A DNA stretch of 64,000 bases from Flavicella sp964230805 (lineage in GTDB: Bacteria > Bacteroidota > Bacteroidia > Flavobacteriales > Flavobacteriaceae), in the NCBI GenBank assembly GCA_964230805.1, contig CAXRIA010000002.1, positions 1 to 64,000 on the forward strand, written 5' to 3'. A model generated the notes under the pieces. It had not been told where the DNA came from and ran no database searches. It worked only from the letters and a program-made list of their open reading frames with translations. Numbering within the stretch: position 1 is the stretch's first letter; every line of letters begins with the position of its first letter. The position numbers were made by a program, and so were the translations under genes. Of this stretch, positions 8,466-16,670 are shown one piece after another.

Positions 8466-9401
8466 CTACAGTGTTTTTCTCGTTTCTATAAACTCTTGAA
8501 TCATATCTTTTACAATCGACTCGGCACTCTCTATTTTGTGAAGGAAACCGGAAACCTGTCCAATTTCGAGCATCCCGTTCTTCAAATCTCCCTCAAACAT
8601 TCCTTTTTTCAGTCGTCTTTTCCCCAAAAAAGATTTCAATTCGTCCGCATTTTTATGTTCGTTTCGCAAGGAAACAATTGCCTCATACAATTCGTTTTTT
8701 ATCATTCGAACCGGCGCAATTTCTTTCAAATCTAGCATGGTGTCTCCTTCTTTTATTTCCAACACCTTCTTTTTGAAATCGATATGTGCAGACGACTCCT
8801 CGCTGACAGCAAATCGGCTTCCCACCTGCACGCCCTCCGCACCGAGTGCAAACATGGCCAACATGGCTTTTCCTGTAGAAATTCCACCGGCTGCAATCAA
8901 AGGAATTTTTAATTTTTCTTTGACCATTGGGATCAAGGTCAGTGTGGTGGTTTCTTCACGCCCATTGTGTCCTCCTGCCTCAAAACCTTCGGCAACCACG
9001 GCATCTACGCCTGCCTCTTGTGCTTTCAAGGCAAATTTTAAGCTACTCACTACGTGCACCACAGTAATCCCATTTTTTTTTAAATGAGAAGTCCATAGGG
9101 CTGGATTTCCTGCCGAGGTAAAAACGATTTTAACACCTTCTTCAATAATAATTTGAATGATTTCCTCCATGTTTGGATACAACATGGGAATGTTCACCCC
9201 AAAAGGCTTTTTCGTTGCCTTTTTACATTTTTGAATGTGCTCTTGCAACCTATCTGGATGCATCGATCCTGAACCAATCAATCCCAAACCTCCTGCATTG
9301 CTTACGGCAGCTGCCAGTTTATAGCCACTTACCCACACCATTCCTCCTTGAATTATGGGGTATTCAATGTCAAATAATTGTGTAATTGAATTTGAAAACA
9401 T
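8466..9401 (-). CDS. NAD(P)H-dependent flavin oxidoreductase / nitronate monooxygenase family
   Basis: A 311-residue TIM-barrel FMN enzyme of the 2-nitropropane dioxygenase-like family. Signatures are PIIQGGMVWVSG at the start, SNAGGLGLIGSGS near 35-48, EGFEAGGHNG near 135-145, AAGGISTG near 170 and GAEGVQVGSRF near 185-195, all part of FMN phosphate binding. Members include nitronate monooxygenases and FabK-type enoyl reductases; the substrate here is undecided. The ATG at 9399-9401 is chosen over an upstream in-frame ATG at 9467, which would lie inside the preceding protease gene. The stop of that gene is only 10 nt upstream, suggesting co-transcription. Confidence 0.85.
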   Translation of the reverse strand: MFSNSITQLFDIEYPIIQGGMVWVSGYKLAAAVSNAGGLGLIGSGSMHPDRLQEHIQKCKKATKKPFGVNIPMLYPNMEEIIQIIIEEGVKIVFTSAGNPALWTSHLKKNGITVVHVVSSLKFALKAQEAGVDAVVAEGFEAGGHNGREETTTLTLIPMVKEKLKIPLIAAGGISTGKAMLAMFALGAEGVQVGSRFAVSEESSAHIDFKKKVLEIKEGDTMLDLKEIAPVRMIKNELYEAIVSLRNEHKNADELKSFLGKRRLKKGMFEGDLKNGMLEIGQVSGFLHKIESAESIVKDMIQEFIETRKTL

Positions 9402-9411
9402 TTTAAAAATT

Positions 9412-11043
9412 CTAATTTTTAATAAATTGAAAGACGTACTGATTTTGCAGGTACAATACTTTGGCAAGATACAAACCTGAGGTCAATCTCGAAACATCTA
9501 TCGTATTTTCTGTGCTGCTTACTTCCTGTTCCATTATTTTTCGACCTGTTATGTCGCATACCAATACGCTGGCATGTTTCATTTGATTGGGCAAAACGAT
9601 TTTCAAATCAAGGTCCACAAGATTGGTTTTTAGGCGGGGAATTTCACACAAAATTTCTAGATTTTTTAGTGAAGCATGTATCATTTCAAAATCAGGCACG
9701 CCATAACCTCTCTGATCTTCAGGAGCATTGTATAAGTCTCCGGAGCTTTGAATCAATGTACGTAGTTCCGTAGCCGTTTTATCGGGCAAGGCACCCCACA
9801 AACAAGCAGCCAAACCCGCAATAATTGGGGAAGAAAAAGAGGTTCCGTTAGACAGTGCCACGTTTCCATTTCCATTGATGACATAGACGGATTGTCCCTG
9901 TGCCAAAACTTCTGGTTTTACACGATTGTCGGCAGTGGGCCCGTACGAACTAAACGTGGCAATGTTTTCATTCGGATCGACAGCTCCTACAGTCAGAACC
10001 GACACTGCATCTGCAGGTGCTGTGATGTAATGCCACGGATCATTACCTGAATTTCCCGCTGAATTGACAACGAGCATGCCTTTGGAGGCTGCCACCTCTG
10101 CTCCTCGCGTTATAAAAGTCGTGGCTCCGTCCATAGCTGCATAGCTATAATCGTATTTTCCTTCATCAAACGTCGAATACCCCAAGGAGGTATTGATGAC
10201 ATCTACCCCGAGACTATCCGCCCTTTCGGCAGCTTCTACCCAAAGACTTTCTTCCAATGGGGTTTCCGTCGAAGCGTCTTCCGTGACGAACAAATAAAAA
10301 AACGCATCAGGAGCCGTCCCAATAAATTCGTTCTCCGCAAAAGCGGCTATGGTCGACAAAACGGAAAGCCCGTGTGTATTCCCCGTATCTCCATAAAAGT
10401 TAGGGTCTCGATGCACAAAGTCATAACCCCCTAAAATCTCTCCGTTGCCCATGTCGGTATCGCTCAAGTTTGCAAAAGCGTCAAAAACCTCCACACCTTT
10501 GTACCCCGCATCCATCAAAGCAATGGTCATTCCTTGGCCTGTATATCCCAAATCGTGTAAAAAATCACCCTGTAACATTTCTATTTGATTGCTTGCCAAA
10601 CCATAAGCCAGATTGCTTTCTTGCGACGACAATACCCACTTATTTTTAGGATTGTTACTCCTTTTTTTAGATCTTTTGTTCAAAGCCTTGTGCGCATAAT
10701 CTACAGCTTGTACGCCTCCTAGATTCTCCAGGGCATCGATGTTTTCTTTTGTTCCTATGACATGCAAGGCATTGAGCCATTTTGACCTCGCTTTCACCGT
10801 AATCCCGGTACTATTGGCAACAGCAGAAACATAGGTTGGTTCCAAGGGAGCGTCTTGTATATCAAGCACAATGGATTGGGCAACTCTTCTATCCAAAGAT
10901 TTTTGTGTAAGCATGGTCAGGGGGACTTCCAAATAGTCGGTAGCATTTGGTTTGTCTGTAAAATACACCCATGCGTGTTCTTCTTGTGCTTGTATGGACA
11001 AAGACATTAGAAAAAACAAATATTTAAATGTACGTATTCGCAT
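9412..11043 (-). CDS. subtilisin-like serine protease (S8) exported by the type IX secretion system
   Basis: A 543-residue exported protease. It has a signal peptide (about residues 1-20, ending QAQ), an N-terminal prodomain-like region, then the S8 domain with Asp178 (ALMDAGYKG), His224 (GNTHGLSVLS) and Ser402 (NGTSFSSPIIAG); Asn331 is a plausible oxyanion residue. The last about 75 residues form a T9SS type A sorting domain (ITGRKIMEQEV, then SGLYLAKV and a short basic end), which directs secretion across the outer membrane and is normally cleaved off. Likely role: degradation of extracellular or surface proteins. It precedes the flavin oxidoreductase by 10 nt; a functional link between them is not evident. 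Confidence 0.9.
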   Translation of the reverse strand: MRIRTFKYLFFLMSLSIQAQEEHAWVYFTDKPNATDYLEVPLTMLTQKSLDRRVAQSIVLDIQDAPLEPTYVSAVANSTGITVKARSKWLNALHVIGTKENIDALENLGGVQAVDYAHKALNKRSKKRSNNPKNKWVLSSQESNLAYGLASNQIEMLQGDFLHDLGYTGQGMTIALMDAGYKGVEVFDAFANLSDTDMGNGEILGGYDFVHRDPNFYGDTGNTHGLSVLSTIAAFAENEFIGTAPDAFFYLFVTEDASTETPLEESLWVEAAERADSLGVDVINTSLGYSTFDEGKYDYSYAAMDGATTFITRGAEVAASKGMLVVNSAGNSGNDPWHYITAPADAVSVLTVGAVDPNENIATFSSYGPTADNRVKPEVLAQGQSVYVINGNGNVALSNGTSFSSPIIAGLAACLWGALPDKTATELRTLIQSSGDLYNAPEDQRGYGVPDFEMIHASLKNLEILCEIPRLKTNLVDLDLKIVLPNQMKHASVLVCDITGRKIMEQEVSSTENTIDVSRLTSGLYLAKVLYLQNQYVFQFIKN

Positions 11044-11151
11044 GGAAACACGAATTTAATCAAAAATGAGTTTTTCCTAAAAAATTTTCCAATTGGATTG
11101 ACAAAATAGCTTCAACGCTCGTGTCACGAAACGTGGGGCAACCTTTAAATC

Positions 11152-12225
11152 TTATTTTGTTTCTTCCTTTATAAGTTGGTAGGCACCGCCACTTTCTAGT
11201 TTTAAAAAATACAAGCCTTTTGACAAACTTCTGATATCAATTTCCTCGTTATTAAAGACCTCTCCGCTTCTAATTTCAGCTCCCAAAACATTGTAAATCG
11301 TATATTTTTCTCTGGCTTTTAAGCCCGAAACCTGCAGAAAATCCATTGCTGGATTGGGTGAAATGCCTATGCCAGAAAACTCGGTAGGTATGTCCGCTAC
11401 TGACAAGGTGGTAAGATCTAATTTTAAAACTTTTGCACCATCAGCATCTGCAATGTATAGCATATCGTCCGCAACAACGAGTTGCCAAGGGGTTAGCAAT
11501 CCTGTTGTGAGCACATCGGTGAGTACGGGTGCCTCCGCAGTAAGGTCCATTTTGACTATCTTTTCAGCAGCAGCACTTGCTATGTAAAGCTCGTCTTCAT
11601 AAACGGCCAACCCGGTGGGGTCATTCACAGACACCACTTCGATTGCAGAAGGTGTCTCCGAAGTTAAGTCAATTTTGACTATCTTTTCATCAGCACCACT
11701 TGCTATGTAAAGCTCGTTTCCATAAACCGCCAATCCAACAGGGGTATTCACAGACACCACTTCGGTTGCCGTGGGTATCTCCGCAGTTAAGTCAATTTTA
11801 ACAATATTATTCGAACCATATTGAGATACATACAAATCGTTTCCATGGATTGCCATTAACTCAAGATTACCTAGCCCACCAACTAGCTCAGTCGTTGCAG
11901 GCGTAGCGGCAGTCAGATCCACTTTTAAAACTCGGTTACCAGCATCATTATATTCCGATATATAGAGGTCGTTTCCATGAACAATCAATCCATTAGGACC
12001 AGCGAGTCCTTCCGTTATAAAATCAGTCGCTTCAAGTGGATCAGCCGTTAGGTCGACTTTGGAAATTTTAATATTACTCACTTCAGCTACGTAAAGATCA
12101 TTTCCATGAACCGCCAATCCATAGGGAACACCCAACCAAGACACCACCTCAGTGGCTTCTACTTGTCCCTGAAGGTTGAAGCAATGAAACAAAACAAAAG
12201 TGATTAAAAAGTAAATTGTTTTCAT
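11152..12225 (-). CDS. T9SS-exported six-bladed beta-propeller (NHL/SMP-30-like) protein
   Basis: A 357-residue secreted protein with a signal peptide (residues 1-20). It then has six tandem repeats of about 41-45 residues, each with a G(L/N)ALxVxGNxLYIAxx strand and a closing K(I/V/M/L)DLT motif. Six such units are enough for a propeller of the NHL/YncE type. Residues from about 285 are a T9SS type A sorting domain (ISPNPAMDFLQV, YNVLGAEIRSG, SKGLYFLKLE). The propeller has no catalytic residues that I can name; binding of a surface or extracellular ligand is inference. Blades 4 and 5 are nearly identical at DNA level (see repeat). The promoter box is at 12312-12319, giving an about 80-nt leader. 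Confidence 0.85.
   Translation of the reverse strand: MKTIYFLITFVLFHCFNLQGQVEATEVVSWLGVPYGLAVHGNDLYVAEVSNIKISKVDLTADPLEATDFITEGLAGPNGLIVHGNDLYISEYNDAGNRVLKVDLTAATPATTELVGGLGNLELMAIHGNDLYVSQYGSNNIVKIDLTAEIPTATEVVSVNTPVGLAVYGNELYIASGADEKIVKIDLTSETPSAIEVVSVNDPTGLAVYEDELYIASAAAEKIVKMDLTAEAPVLTDVLTTGLLTPWQLVVADDMLYIADADGAKVLKLDLTTLSVADIPTEFSGIGISPNPAMDFLQVSGLKAREKYTIYNVLGAEIRSGEVFNNEEIDIRSLSKGLYFLKLESGGAYQLIKEETK
11532..11777 (-). repeat. tandem near-identical propeller blades (123-nt period)
   Basis: Two adjacent copies of a 123-nt unit (41 codons) encode blades 4 and 5 of the propeller protein. Stretches such as TGCTATGTAAAGCTCGT recur exactly 123 nt apart (positions 11578 and 11701), as does the CAGACACCACTTCG segment. 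Neighbouring blades are more diverged, so this pair looks like a recent in-frame duplication or a gene-conversion product. Confidence 0.75.
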
Positions 12226-12311
12226 AGTTGTTGTATTTATTATTGTTATTCCTTAATCCTTAGCTTTTTTTCTTTGTAAAACCCGCATCATTTTCCGTAC
12301 AACACATACCC

Positions 12312-12319
12312 CAAAAGTA
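12312..12319 (-). promoter_or_regulatory. -7 promoter box of the propeller gene
   Basis: TACTTTTG on the minus strand, exact TAnnTTTG match, about 87 nt before the start codon at 12225. No TTG found at the right spacing. Confidence 0.4.
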
Positions 12320-12441
12320 CGGTAGTTAGGCCCTCTTAAAGACACATCCTTTTTAAGTTCAACAATCGTAAGTAATAGGTAATAAATGTACCCCCCCCCA
12401 CATAAGTGGACTATTCGGAAAAAGAAAAATCAACATAACCT

Positions 12442-12472
12442 TTGCTTCTCACAAAAAATTATGTTACGTTTG
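12442..12472 (+). promoter_or_regulatory. promoter of the membrane protein / XRE regulator pair
   Basis: TTG at 12442-12444, a 20-nt spacer, and TACGTTTG at 12465-12472 fit the Bacteroidota promoter well. The start codon is 27 nt further on at 12499. Confidence 0.65.
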
Positions 12473-12498
12473 CGTTACATTATTAAAAAACACACATT

Positions 12499-12894
12499 AT
12501 GGATCGACATATTATTATCCCCATTTTTGGCATGTTCACGGGAATTATCATTCCGATAGCCGTTTTTATTTGGTTGTATTACGAAGGCAAAGGAAAGAGA
12601 AAAACCATCCTTGAAATTTCTAAACATTTGGATGATTCAAAAAAATTAGAAGAGCTTTTGACTATTTTTGAGGAGCGTAAAAAAGCACCCATAGACTACC
12701 GCAGAAATGGCGTCATCACAATTTTTGTTGGTATTGGACTCTATCTGCTTGGCTATACTGTGATCGGCAGTATTTTGGAAGGTGTGGGCTATTTGGTTAC
12801 TGCCATCGGTATCGGTACGCTTATCGCAGGGTACCTTTACCCCAATACTGGAAAAGAACTCACAGATGCTGTTGAAAAGTTTGAAAAGAAATAG
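12499..12894 (+). CDS. DUF6249-like small membrane protein
   Basis: A 131-residue protein with a membrane helix near residues 7-27, a charged cytoplasmic linker (about 29-66), and two more helices (about 71-88 and 97-115) joined by a short turn, ending in a charged tail. The segment RRNGVITIFVGIGLYLLG is what I associate with proteins labelled DUF6249, but that assignment is from memory. Function unknown. It is followed after 2 nt by a small XRE-type regulator and has its own promoter, so the two genes form a compact module. Such HTH/membrane-protein pairs often act as a regulator with its sensor, which is inference here. Confidence 0.7.
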   Translation: MDRHIIIPIFGMFTGIIIPIAVFIWLYYEGKGKRKTILEISKHLDDSKKLEELLTIFEERKKAPIDYRRNGVITIFVGIGLYLLGYTVIGSILEGVGYLVTAIGIGTLIAGYLYPNTGKELTDAVEKFEKK

Positions 12895-12896
12895 TC

Positions 12897-13115
12897 TTGG
12901 GCAAAGATCATCACAAACTCCGAAACAATCTTGAAGAACTGAGAAAATCAGCTGGTTTGACGCAGCAAGAATTGTCCGTTGCTGCTGAAGTATCTAGAAA
13001 AAGCATCAATGCGATTGAAAATGGCATTTACATTCCCTCGACAGTACTGGCCTTAAAAATTGCCAAAACACTGCAATGCCATGTGGAAGATATTTTTCAA
13101 TTGCCTTCAAAATAA
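12897..13115 (+). CDS. XRE-family helix-turn-helix transcriptional regulator
   Basis: A 72-residue protein that is almost entirely one Cro/CI-type DNA-binding domain: NLEELRKSAGLTQQELS, then AAEVSRKSINAIENG with the recognition helix, then PSTVLALKIAKTLQC and a VEDIFQL end, the layout of single-domain regulators of the YgzD type. It starts with TTG at 12897, two nt after the stop of the membrane-protein gene; no ATG is available near this point. Translational coupling is likely. Probable target is its own promoter at 12442-12472, by analogy with similar pairs. Confidence 0.85.
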   Translation: MGKDHHKLRNNLEELRKSAGLTQQELSVAAEVSRKSINAIENGIYIPSTVLALKIAKTLQCHVEDIFQLPSK

Positions 13116-13257
13116 ATTGTATGAAAACAAAAAATTCGGATGAATGTTCATAAGGATTGTGCGTGGTGTGAGCAATGAGGGATTAACTTTCAGTTTTTCC
13201 CTTGCACCCCGTCCTGCAAATGTAACTTCCTGTCCATACAGTCCAAACGTTTTAAAC

Positions 13258-13295
13258 AAAAAAGCGCAATCAAGTAAAACTTGTTACGCTTTTTA
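13258..13295 (-). terminator. second terminator downstream of tRNA-Val
   Basis: Read on the minus strand, GCGTAACAAG pairs with CTTGATTGCGC (ten pairs with one bulged base), flanked by A and T runs. It stands behind the tighter hairpin at 13301-13322 as a backup terminator. Confidence 0.6.
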
Positions 13296-13300
13296 TGTAT

Positions 13301-13322
13301 TAAAAACGTAACGAAGTTACGC
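13301..13322 (-). terminator. intrinsic terminator of tRNA-Val
   Basis: On the minus strand the perfect stem CGTAAC-TTC-GTTACG is followed directly by TTTTTA, 9 nt after the tRNA 3' end. Confidence 0.75.
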
Positions 13323-13330
13323 TTGATCGT

Positions 13331-13404
13331 GGGCAATGAGGGATTCGAACCCCCGACCCCCTCGGTGTAAACGAGGTGCTCTGAACCAACTGAGCTAATT
13401 GCCC
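13331..13404 (-). tRNA. tRNA-Val (anticodon TAC)
   Basis: A 74-nt cloverleaf on the minus strand: acceptor stem GGGCAAT/ATTGCCC, D arm GCTC..GAGC, anticodon stem CCTCG/CGAGG with loop TTTACAC (anticodon TAC, reads GUA/GUG valine codons), T arm GGGGG-TTCGAAT-CCCTC. CCA is not encoded. A minus-strand open frame that overlaps it (13190-13417) is a by-product of the tRNA sequence. Confidence 0.97.
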
Positions 13405-13517
13405 GTAGCGGTTGCAAATATATGACAGATATTTAAATTGACAAGCACTGGTTCCGCATTTATTTGCAATTTGAATAGAACCCTTTCGAAATCAAATTTT
13501 TGGTGATCGATACAAAT

Positions 13518-14519
13518 TCAAATCCCTTTGACTCTCTCAAACAAGGCTTTTAATTGCGGGCCAATTTCTGACGTGTTTTTCGGAGTTTCAATCGCCCGAA
13601 GTCCATTGTCATTTACCAATTCATAACGAAACACAAACCTTCGCTCTTCTGGCGAAATTCCCATCAATCCGAAGCGCAAATCGTTGAAATACAACGTGTC
13701 TTCTTTTTTTTCAATGGTGTACCACCCCTTCGAGAGTTTCACAAGCCGATGAATCAATGGGTCTTCCTTCAACGCTCCCAGCAAATGATGATTTTTTGGA
13801 ATTTTAAGAAATGAAATTTCTTTGGTTGTATCGAGCAATGAATAATAACCAATCAAATAGTCTTTGACCGTAGCTACGTTCGCAGACCATAAGATGGAAT
13901 TGAGAGGAGTCGGTTTGGTTTCTATTTCTGAAAATTCAATTTCTTGCCGCTTCAAATTTTCCAAAAAGACACCATAGGTAATCCATTTGAAAACCAGTGT
14001 TAAGACCATATAGGCGCTACTGATCGCAAGCCCCCAATAATTCCATCGTGCGCGTTTCTCAGTTCCTCTTTTTTGAAACATGGTCATCAACAAAAAAACC
14101 AAAAATGGAAGGGTGTACAAAGGGTCTACCACAAAAATGTTTTTAAACGAAATTTTGTACTCCAAAGGCCAAAACAACTGCGTTCCCCAGGTGGTGTGGG
14201 CATCCAACAAGGGGTGTGTAAACAAACTCCAAAACATCAAGGTTGTCCAACCCCTCCATGAGCTTTCTTTTTTACCATAAAAACGGTAAACCAACCCTCC
14301 CAACAATGGAGCCAAAAGGACGGAAAAAACTAGGGAATGCGAAAAACCACGATGCCATTCATTGGCTGTAACGGCATCGAAAAACAGCTTGCAAAAAACA
14401 TCCAAATCTGGAATGGTTCCAGCCACAGCTCCCCATAAAATAGCTTTGTTTCCTACTTTTTTTCCTAATACCGCTTCTCCTACGGCTGCTCCTAAAACAA
14501 TTTGTGTCAATGAGTCCAT
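13518..14519 (-). CDS. YdjM-like membrane-bound metal-dependent hydrolase
   Basis: A 333-residue inner-membrane protein of the LexA-regulated, membrane-bound metal hydrolase family (YdjM, former DUF457). The N-terminus MDSLTQIVLGAAVGEAV, the PDLD motif near residue 38, EWHRGFSHS near 54-62 and THPLLDAHTTWG near 100-112 supply the His/Asp residues of the presumed metal site. Four to five helices follow, and the last about 150 residues are a soluble domain. Substrate unknown. The start codon overlaps the stop of the upstream acyltransferase gene (TAATG), showing tight coupling. Confidence 0.8.
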   Translation of the reverse strand: MDSLTQIVLGAAVGEAVLGKKVGNKAILWGAVAGTIPDLDVFCKLFFDAVTANEWHRGFSHSLVFSVLLAPLLGGLVYRFYGKKESSWRGWTTLMFWSLFTHPLLDAHTTWGTQLFWPLEYKISFKNIFVVDPLYTLPFLVFLLMTMFQKRGTEKRARWNYWGLAISSAYMVLTLVFKWITYGVFLENLKRQEIEFSEIETKPTPLNSILWSANVATVKDYLIGYYSLLDTTKEISFLKIPKNHHLLGALKEDPLIHRLVKLSKGWYTIEKKEDTLYFNDLRFGLMGISPEERRFVFRYELVNDNGLRAIETPKNTSEIGPQLKALFERVKGI

Positions 14520-15706
14520 TATCCTACTTTGAAAGGGCTTCTTATTTCGTAACTAACCGGCTTTATGGCTCCCAAAACTAGGCGCAACAACTTTGTAGAA
14601 ATACAGTTCCGGTGTCTGGCATAAAGTTTCATTGGAACCGGCTTTGCCCCGACAACACTTTTGATGGTTTCTGCAGTTCTTCCTAAACGCAGTTCCTTGC
14701 ATTTGTTCTGTATACTTAGTTCCACATAGTCGTACAACATCCGTTGGTATAATTTGTAATTTCTATTGAGAGAATAATCAATTCCTATAAAATTGGCATC
14801 ACAAATAGCGCCGAATACAAATGCTGTTGAAAACCCGATAAAAACAGTGTCTTTGAAATAGGCTGTAAAGACAAAATTATCTTTTAACTTTTGCTTCAAA
14901 TGGACAAAAGTCTCTGCTTTTAGTACGCCCAAATTGTAATCTACTTTTGTAAGTACCTCTAAATACATTTTGTCAATCTCCGACAAATTTCTTTGAATTT
15001 CATGCGCATCAAAATTTCTTTTTTCTAGTGCATCGGATTTTTTAAAAACATTCTTTGCGCGTGTGCGGTATTTGGTATTCATGTTTTTTAGATAATGGTC
15101 AAATGTTTTCCATTCTTCCTTCAGCGAGAGCACCATATTTACATCGATTCCGAACTCAATAAAATTTTCCTTTTCCAACAAGGCAGTCGTGCGAGTCTTG
15201 TCTGGCCAAAATTCCTTTATCAGTGCAAATGATATTTTAGGATTGTACTTTGACCCTTTAAACAATTCACACAAGGTTGTAGATATCAATTTTAAAAAGG
15301 AACCGCTATCAATCAAATTCGTATGAGCAAACCCATTTTCCCCACAAGCGAATAAATTCCCACAGAGCAATAAGGCCACTTTTTTGTTCTCGCGAAAAAA
15401 GATTTTTATTTTATCCGCAATTCCCGGGGGTATTCGATCTTGTAGCAATTCTGCTGGACTGAAATAAAGAATTTGCAATGCACAGATTCCGATCAGTTCT
15501 TTTTGATCCGAGTAAAAAGTCAAGTATTTCATAGCTACCTGCTCCTTCATTCCACGCTCAAAAGCCTCAAGATAGGCATGAGAAAGGTAAATATTATCTT
15601 TTACATTGACCCCATTCCAGTCTTTCACAGGAATTTCCAGGATACTCTCTGAAAGGAGATACGAATACTCGGAGTTTTTCAAGTTCCTGAAGGAAGGTTT
15701 GTACAT
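14519..15706 (-). CDS. FemAB/GNAT-like acyltransferase
   Basis: A 395-residue protein of the GNAT fold related to the FemAB-like (peptidoglycan amino-acyl transferase type) proteins. It has LSHAYLEAFE near the start and the KNMNTKYRTRAKNVFKKS helix near 220-240. The C-terminal NRNYKLYQRMLYDYVELSI, then KELRLGRTAETIKSVVGAKP, is the most family-like stretch. The acceptor is unknown; cell-wall or lipid-linked substrates are typical. I chose ATG 15704-15706 because a promoter-like AATCTTTG lies at 15714-15721; the first in-frame ATG is at 15730. It is coupled to the downstream membrane hydrolase. Confidence 0.65.
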   Translation of the reverse strand: MYKPSFRNLKNSEYSYLLSESILEIPVKDWNGVNVKDNIYLSHAYLEAFERGMKEQVAMKYLTFYSDQKELIGICALQILYFSPAELLQDRIPPGIADKIKIFFRENKKVALLLCGNLFACGENGFAHTNLIDSGSFLKLISTTLCELFKGSKYNPKISFALIKEFWPDKTRTTALLEKENFIEFGIDVNMVLSLKEEWKTFDHYLKNMNTKYRTRAKNVFKKSDALEKRNFDAHEIQRNLSEIDKMYLEVLTKVDYNLGVLKAETFVHLKQKLKDNFVFTAYFKDTVFIGFSTAFVFGAICDANFIGIDYSLNRNYKLYQRMLYDYVELSIQNKCKELRLGRTAETIKSVVGAKPVPMKLYARHRNCISTKLLRLVLGAIKPVSYEIRSPFKVG

Positions 15707-15906
15707 AAAAAGCCAAAGATTATTTATCAAGAACGAAAATACGAAATTATGACCAGCATGGACTCATTTCTCCGGTCATGACATGTTAAAAAAAATTAAA
15801 AAAGACATACTTGAAGAATCCATTCGAAATACCTTGGTTGGCTTTCTAGAGTAAGTTTTTTTTTTAATTTTTTTGTAACTTTACCCAAGTCTCTAAAAAC
15901 TATGTT

Positions 15907-16065
15907 ATGAAATATTTAAGTCCTGAAATTGAAAAATTGGCCAAATCTGCTTCAAAAAAATCTTTGGCAAAGCTCGGAACCTCTTGTGGTATTTTTCAAG
16001 ATTGCTTTGACAAAGAGTCATCCTATGACGACTACAAATTGCAGCAGCAAAAAAATGAAAAATAA
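15907..16065 (+). CDS. small conserved-looking protein of unknown function (52 aa)
   Basis: A 52-codon frame with ATG at 15907. It starts MKYLSPEIEKLAKSASKKSL and contains a Cys-Gly-Ile-Phe-Gln-Asp-Cys segment and an acidic-to-polar tail. The composition (K, E, S, L) and codon choice resemble a genuine small protein, and its stop overlaps the nudK start by 11 nt, the pattern of a coupled operon. A TAACTTTA sequence at 15876-15883 could be its -7 box. I do not recognise a family. Confidence 0.5.
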   Translation: MKYLSPEIEKLAKSASKKSLAKLGTSCGIFQDCFDKESSYDDYKLQQQKNEK

Positions 16066-16654
16066 GCGTGTCAAAATAAAGAAAACGGAAGTTTTATCTG
16101 ACAATTGGTACCTGCTTAACAAAGTTACTTTTGAGTATTTGAGGAACGATGGTGTCTGGCAAACACAAATTCGTGAATCCTATGAAAGAGGAAGTGGGGC
16201 CAGTGTTTTTTTATACAACAAACAAACACAACACATTATCTTAGTTCGACAATTTCGATTGCCCAGTTACTTGAATGGCAACTCGTCTGGTTTGCTCGTG
16301 GAAACCTGTGCTGGTTTGCTAGACAAAGACGATCCTGAAACCTGTATCAAAAAGGAAATTTTAGAAGAGACCGGGTACCAGGTAAAAAATGTATCAAAGG
16401 TTTTTGAAGCCTATCTAAGTCCTGGTGCCGTTACTGAAAATCTCCATTGTTTTGTCGCAGAATACACCGATGCTATGAAAAAACAAGACGGTGGTGGACT
16501 CGCCAAAGAGCAAGAGGATATTGAAGTGCTCGAAATTCCTTTTCAAAAAGCCATTTCATGGTTGCATTCGGGAAAAATAAAGGATGCAAAAACCATCATG
16601 CTACTGCAATATGCATTGCTTCACAACCTTATGGAAAAAGAACCTGACCTTTAG
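16055..16654 (+). CDS. nudK: GDP-mannose pyrophosphatase-like Nudix hydrolase
   Basis: A 199-residue Nudix enzyme of the NudK/ADP-sugar pyrophosphatase type, which splits GDP-mannose (or other nucleoside diphosphate sugars) into GMP and sugar phosphate. The N-terminal domain-swap strand region is followed by LVRQFRLPSYLNG, then the Nudix box ending CIKKEILEETGY near residues 95-110. Relative to the consensus GX5EX7REUXEEXGU the first Glu position and spacing are altered and Arg is Lys, but the EExG core is intact. The YLSPGAVTENLHCFVAEY segment is typical of NudK. The frame is open to 15929, but ATG 16055 gives the usual length; it overlaps the small ORF upstream. Confidence 0.85.
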   Translation: MKNKRVKIKKTEVLSDNWYLLNKVTFEYLRNDGVWQTQIRESYERGSGASVFLYNKQTQHIILVRQFRLPSYLNGNSSGLLVETCAGLLDKDDPETCIKKEILEETGYQVKNVSKVFEAYLSPGAVTENLHCFVAEYTDAMKKQDGGGLAKEQEDIEVLEIPFQKAISWLHSGKIKDAKTIMLLQYALLHNLMEKEPDL

Positions 16655-16670
16655 AATTCCGTCATCAAGC

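Noticed and set aside
12391..12399. Run of nine C upstream of the membrane-protein gene
   Set aside because: A notable homopolymer in an AT-rich genome, but it lies outside coding sequence, 43 nt before the -33 element. It could vary by slippage, but there is no sign it affects a gene.
13190..13417. 75-aa minus-strand open frame
   Set aside because: It runs through the tRNA-Val gene and its terminators; the peptide is the typical spurious translation of tRNA sequence.
15783..15854. 23-codon frame (MLKKIKKDILEE...) before the 52-aa gene
   Set aside because: Too short, no promoter box, poly-Lys start common by chance in AT-rich DNA.
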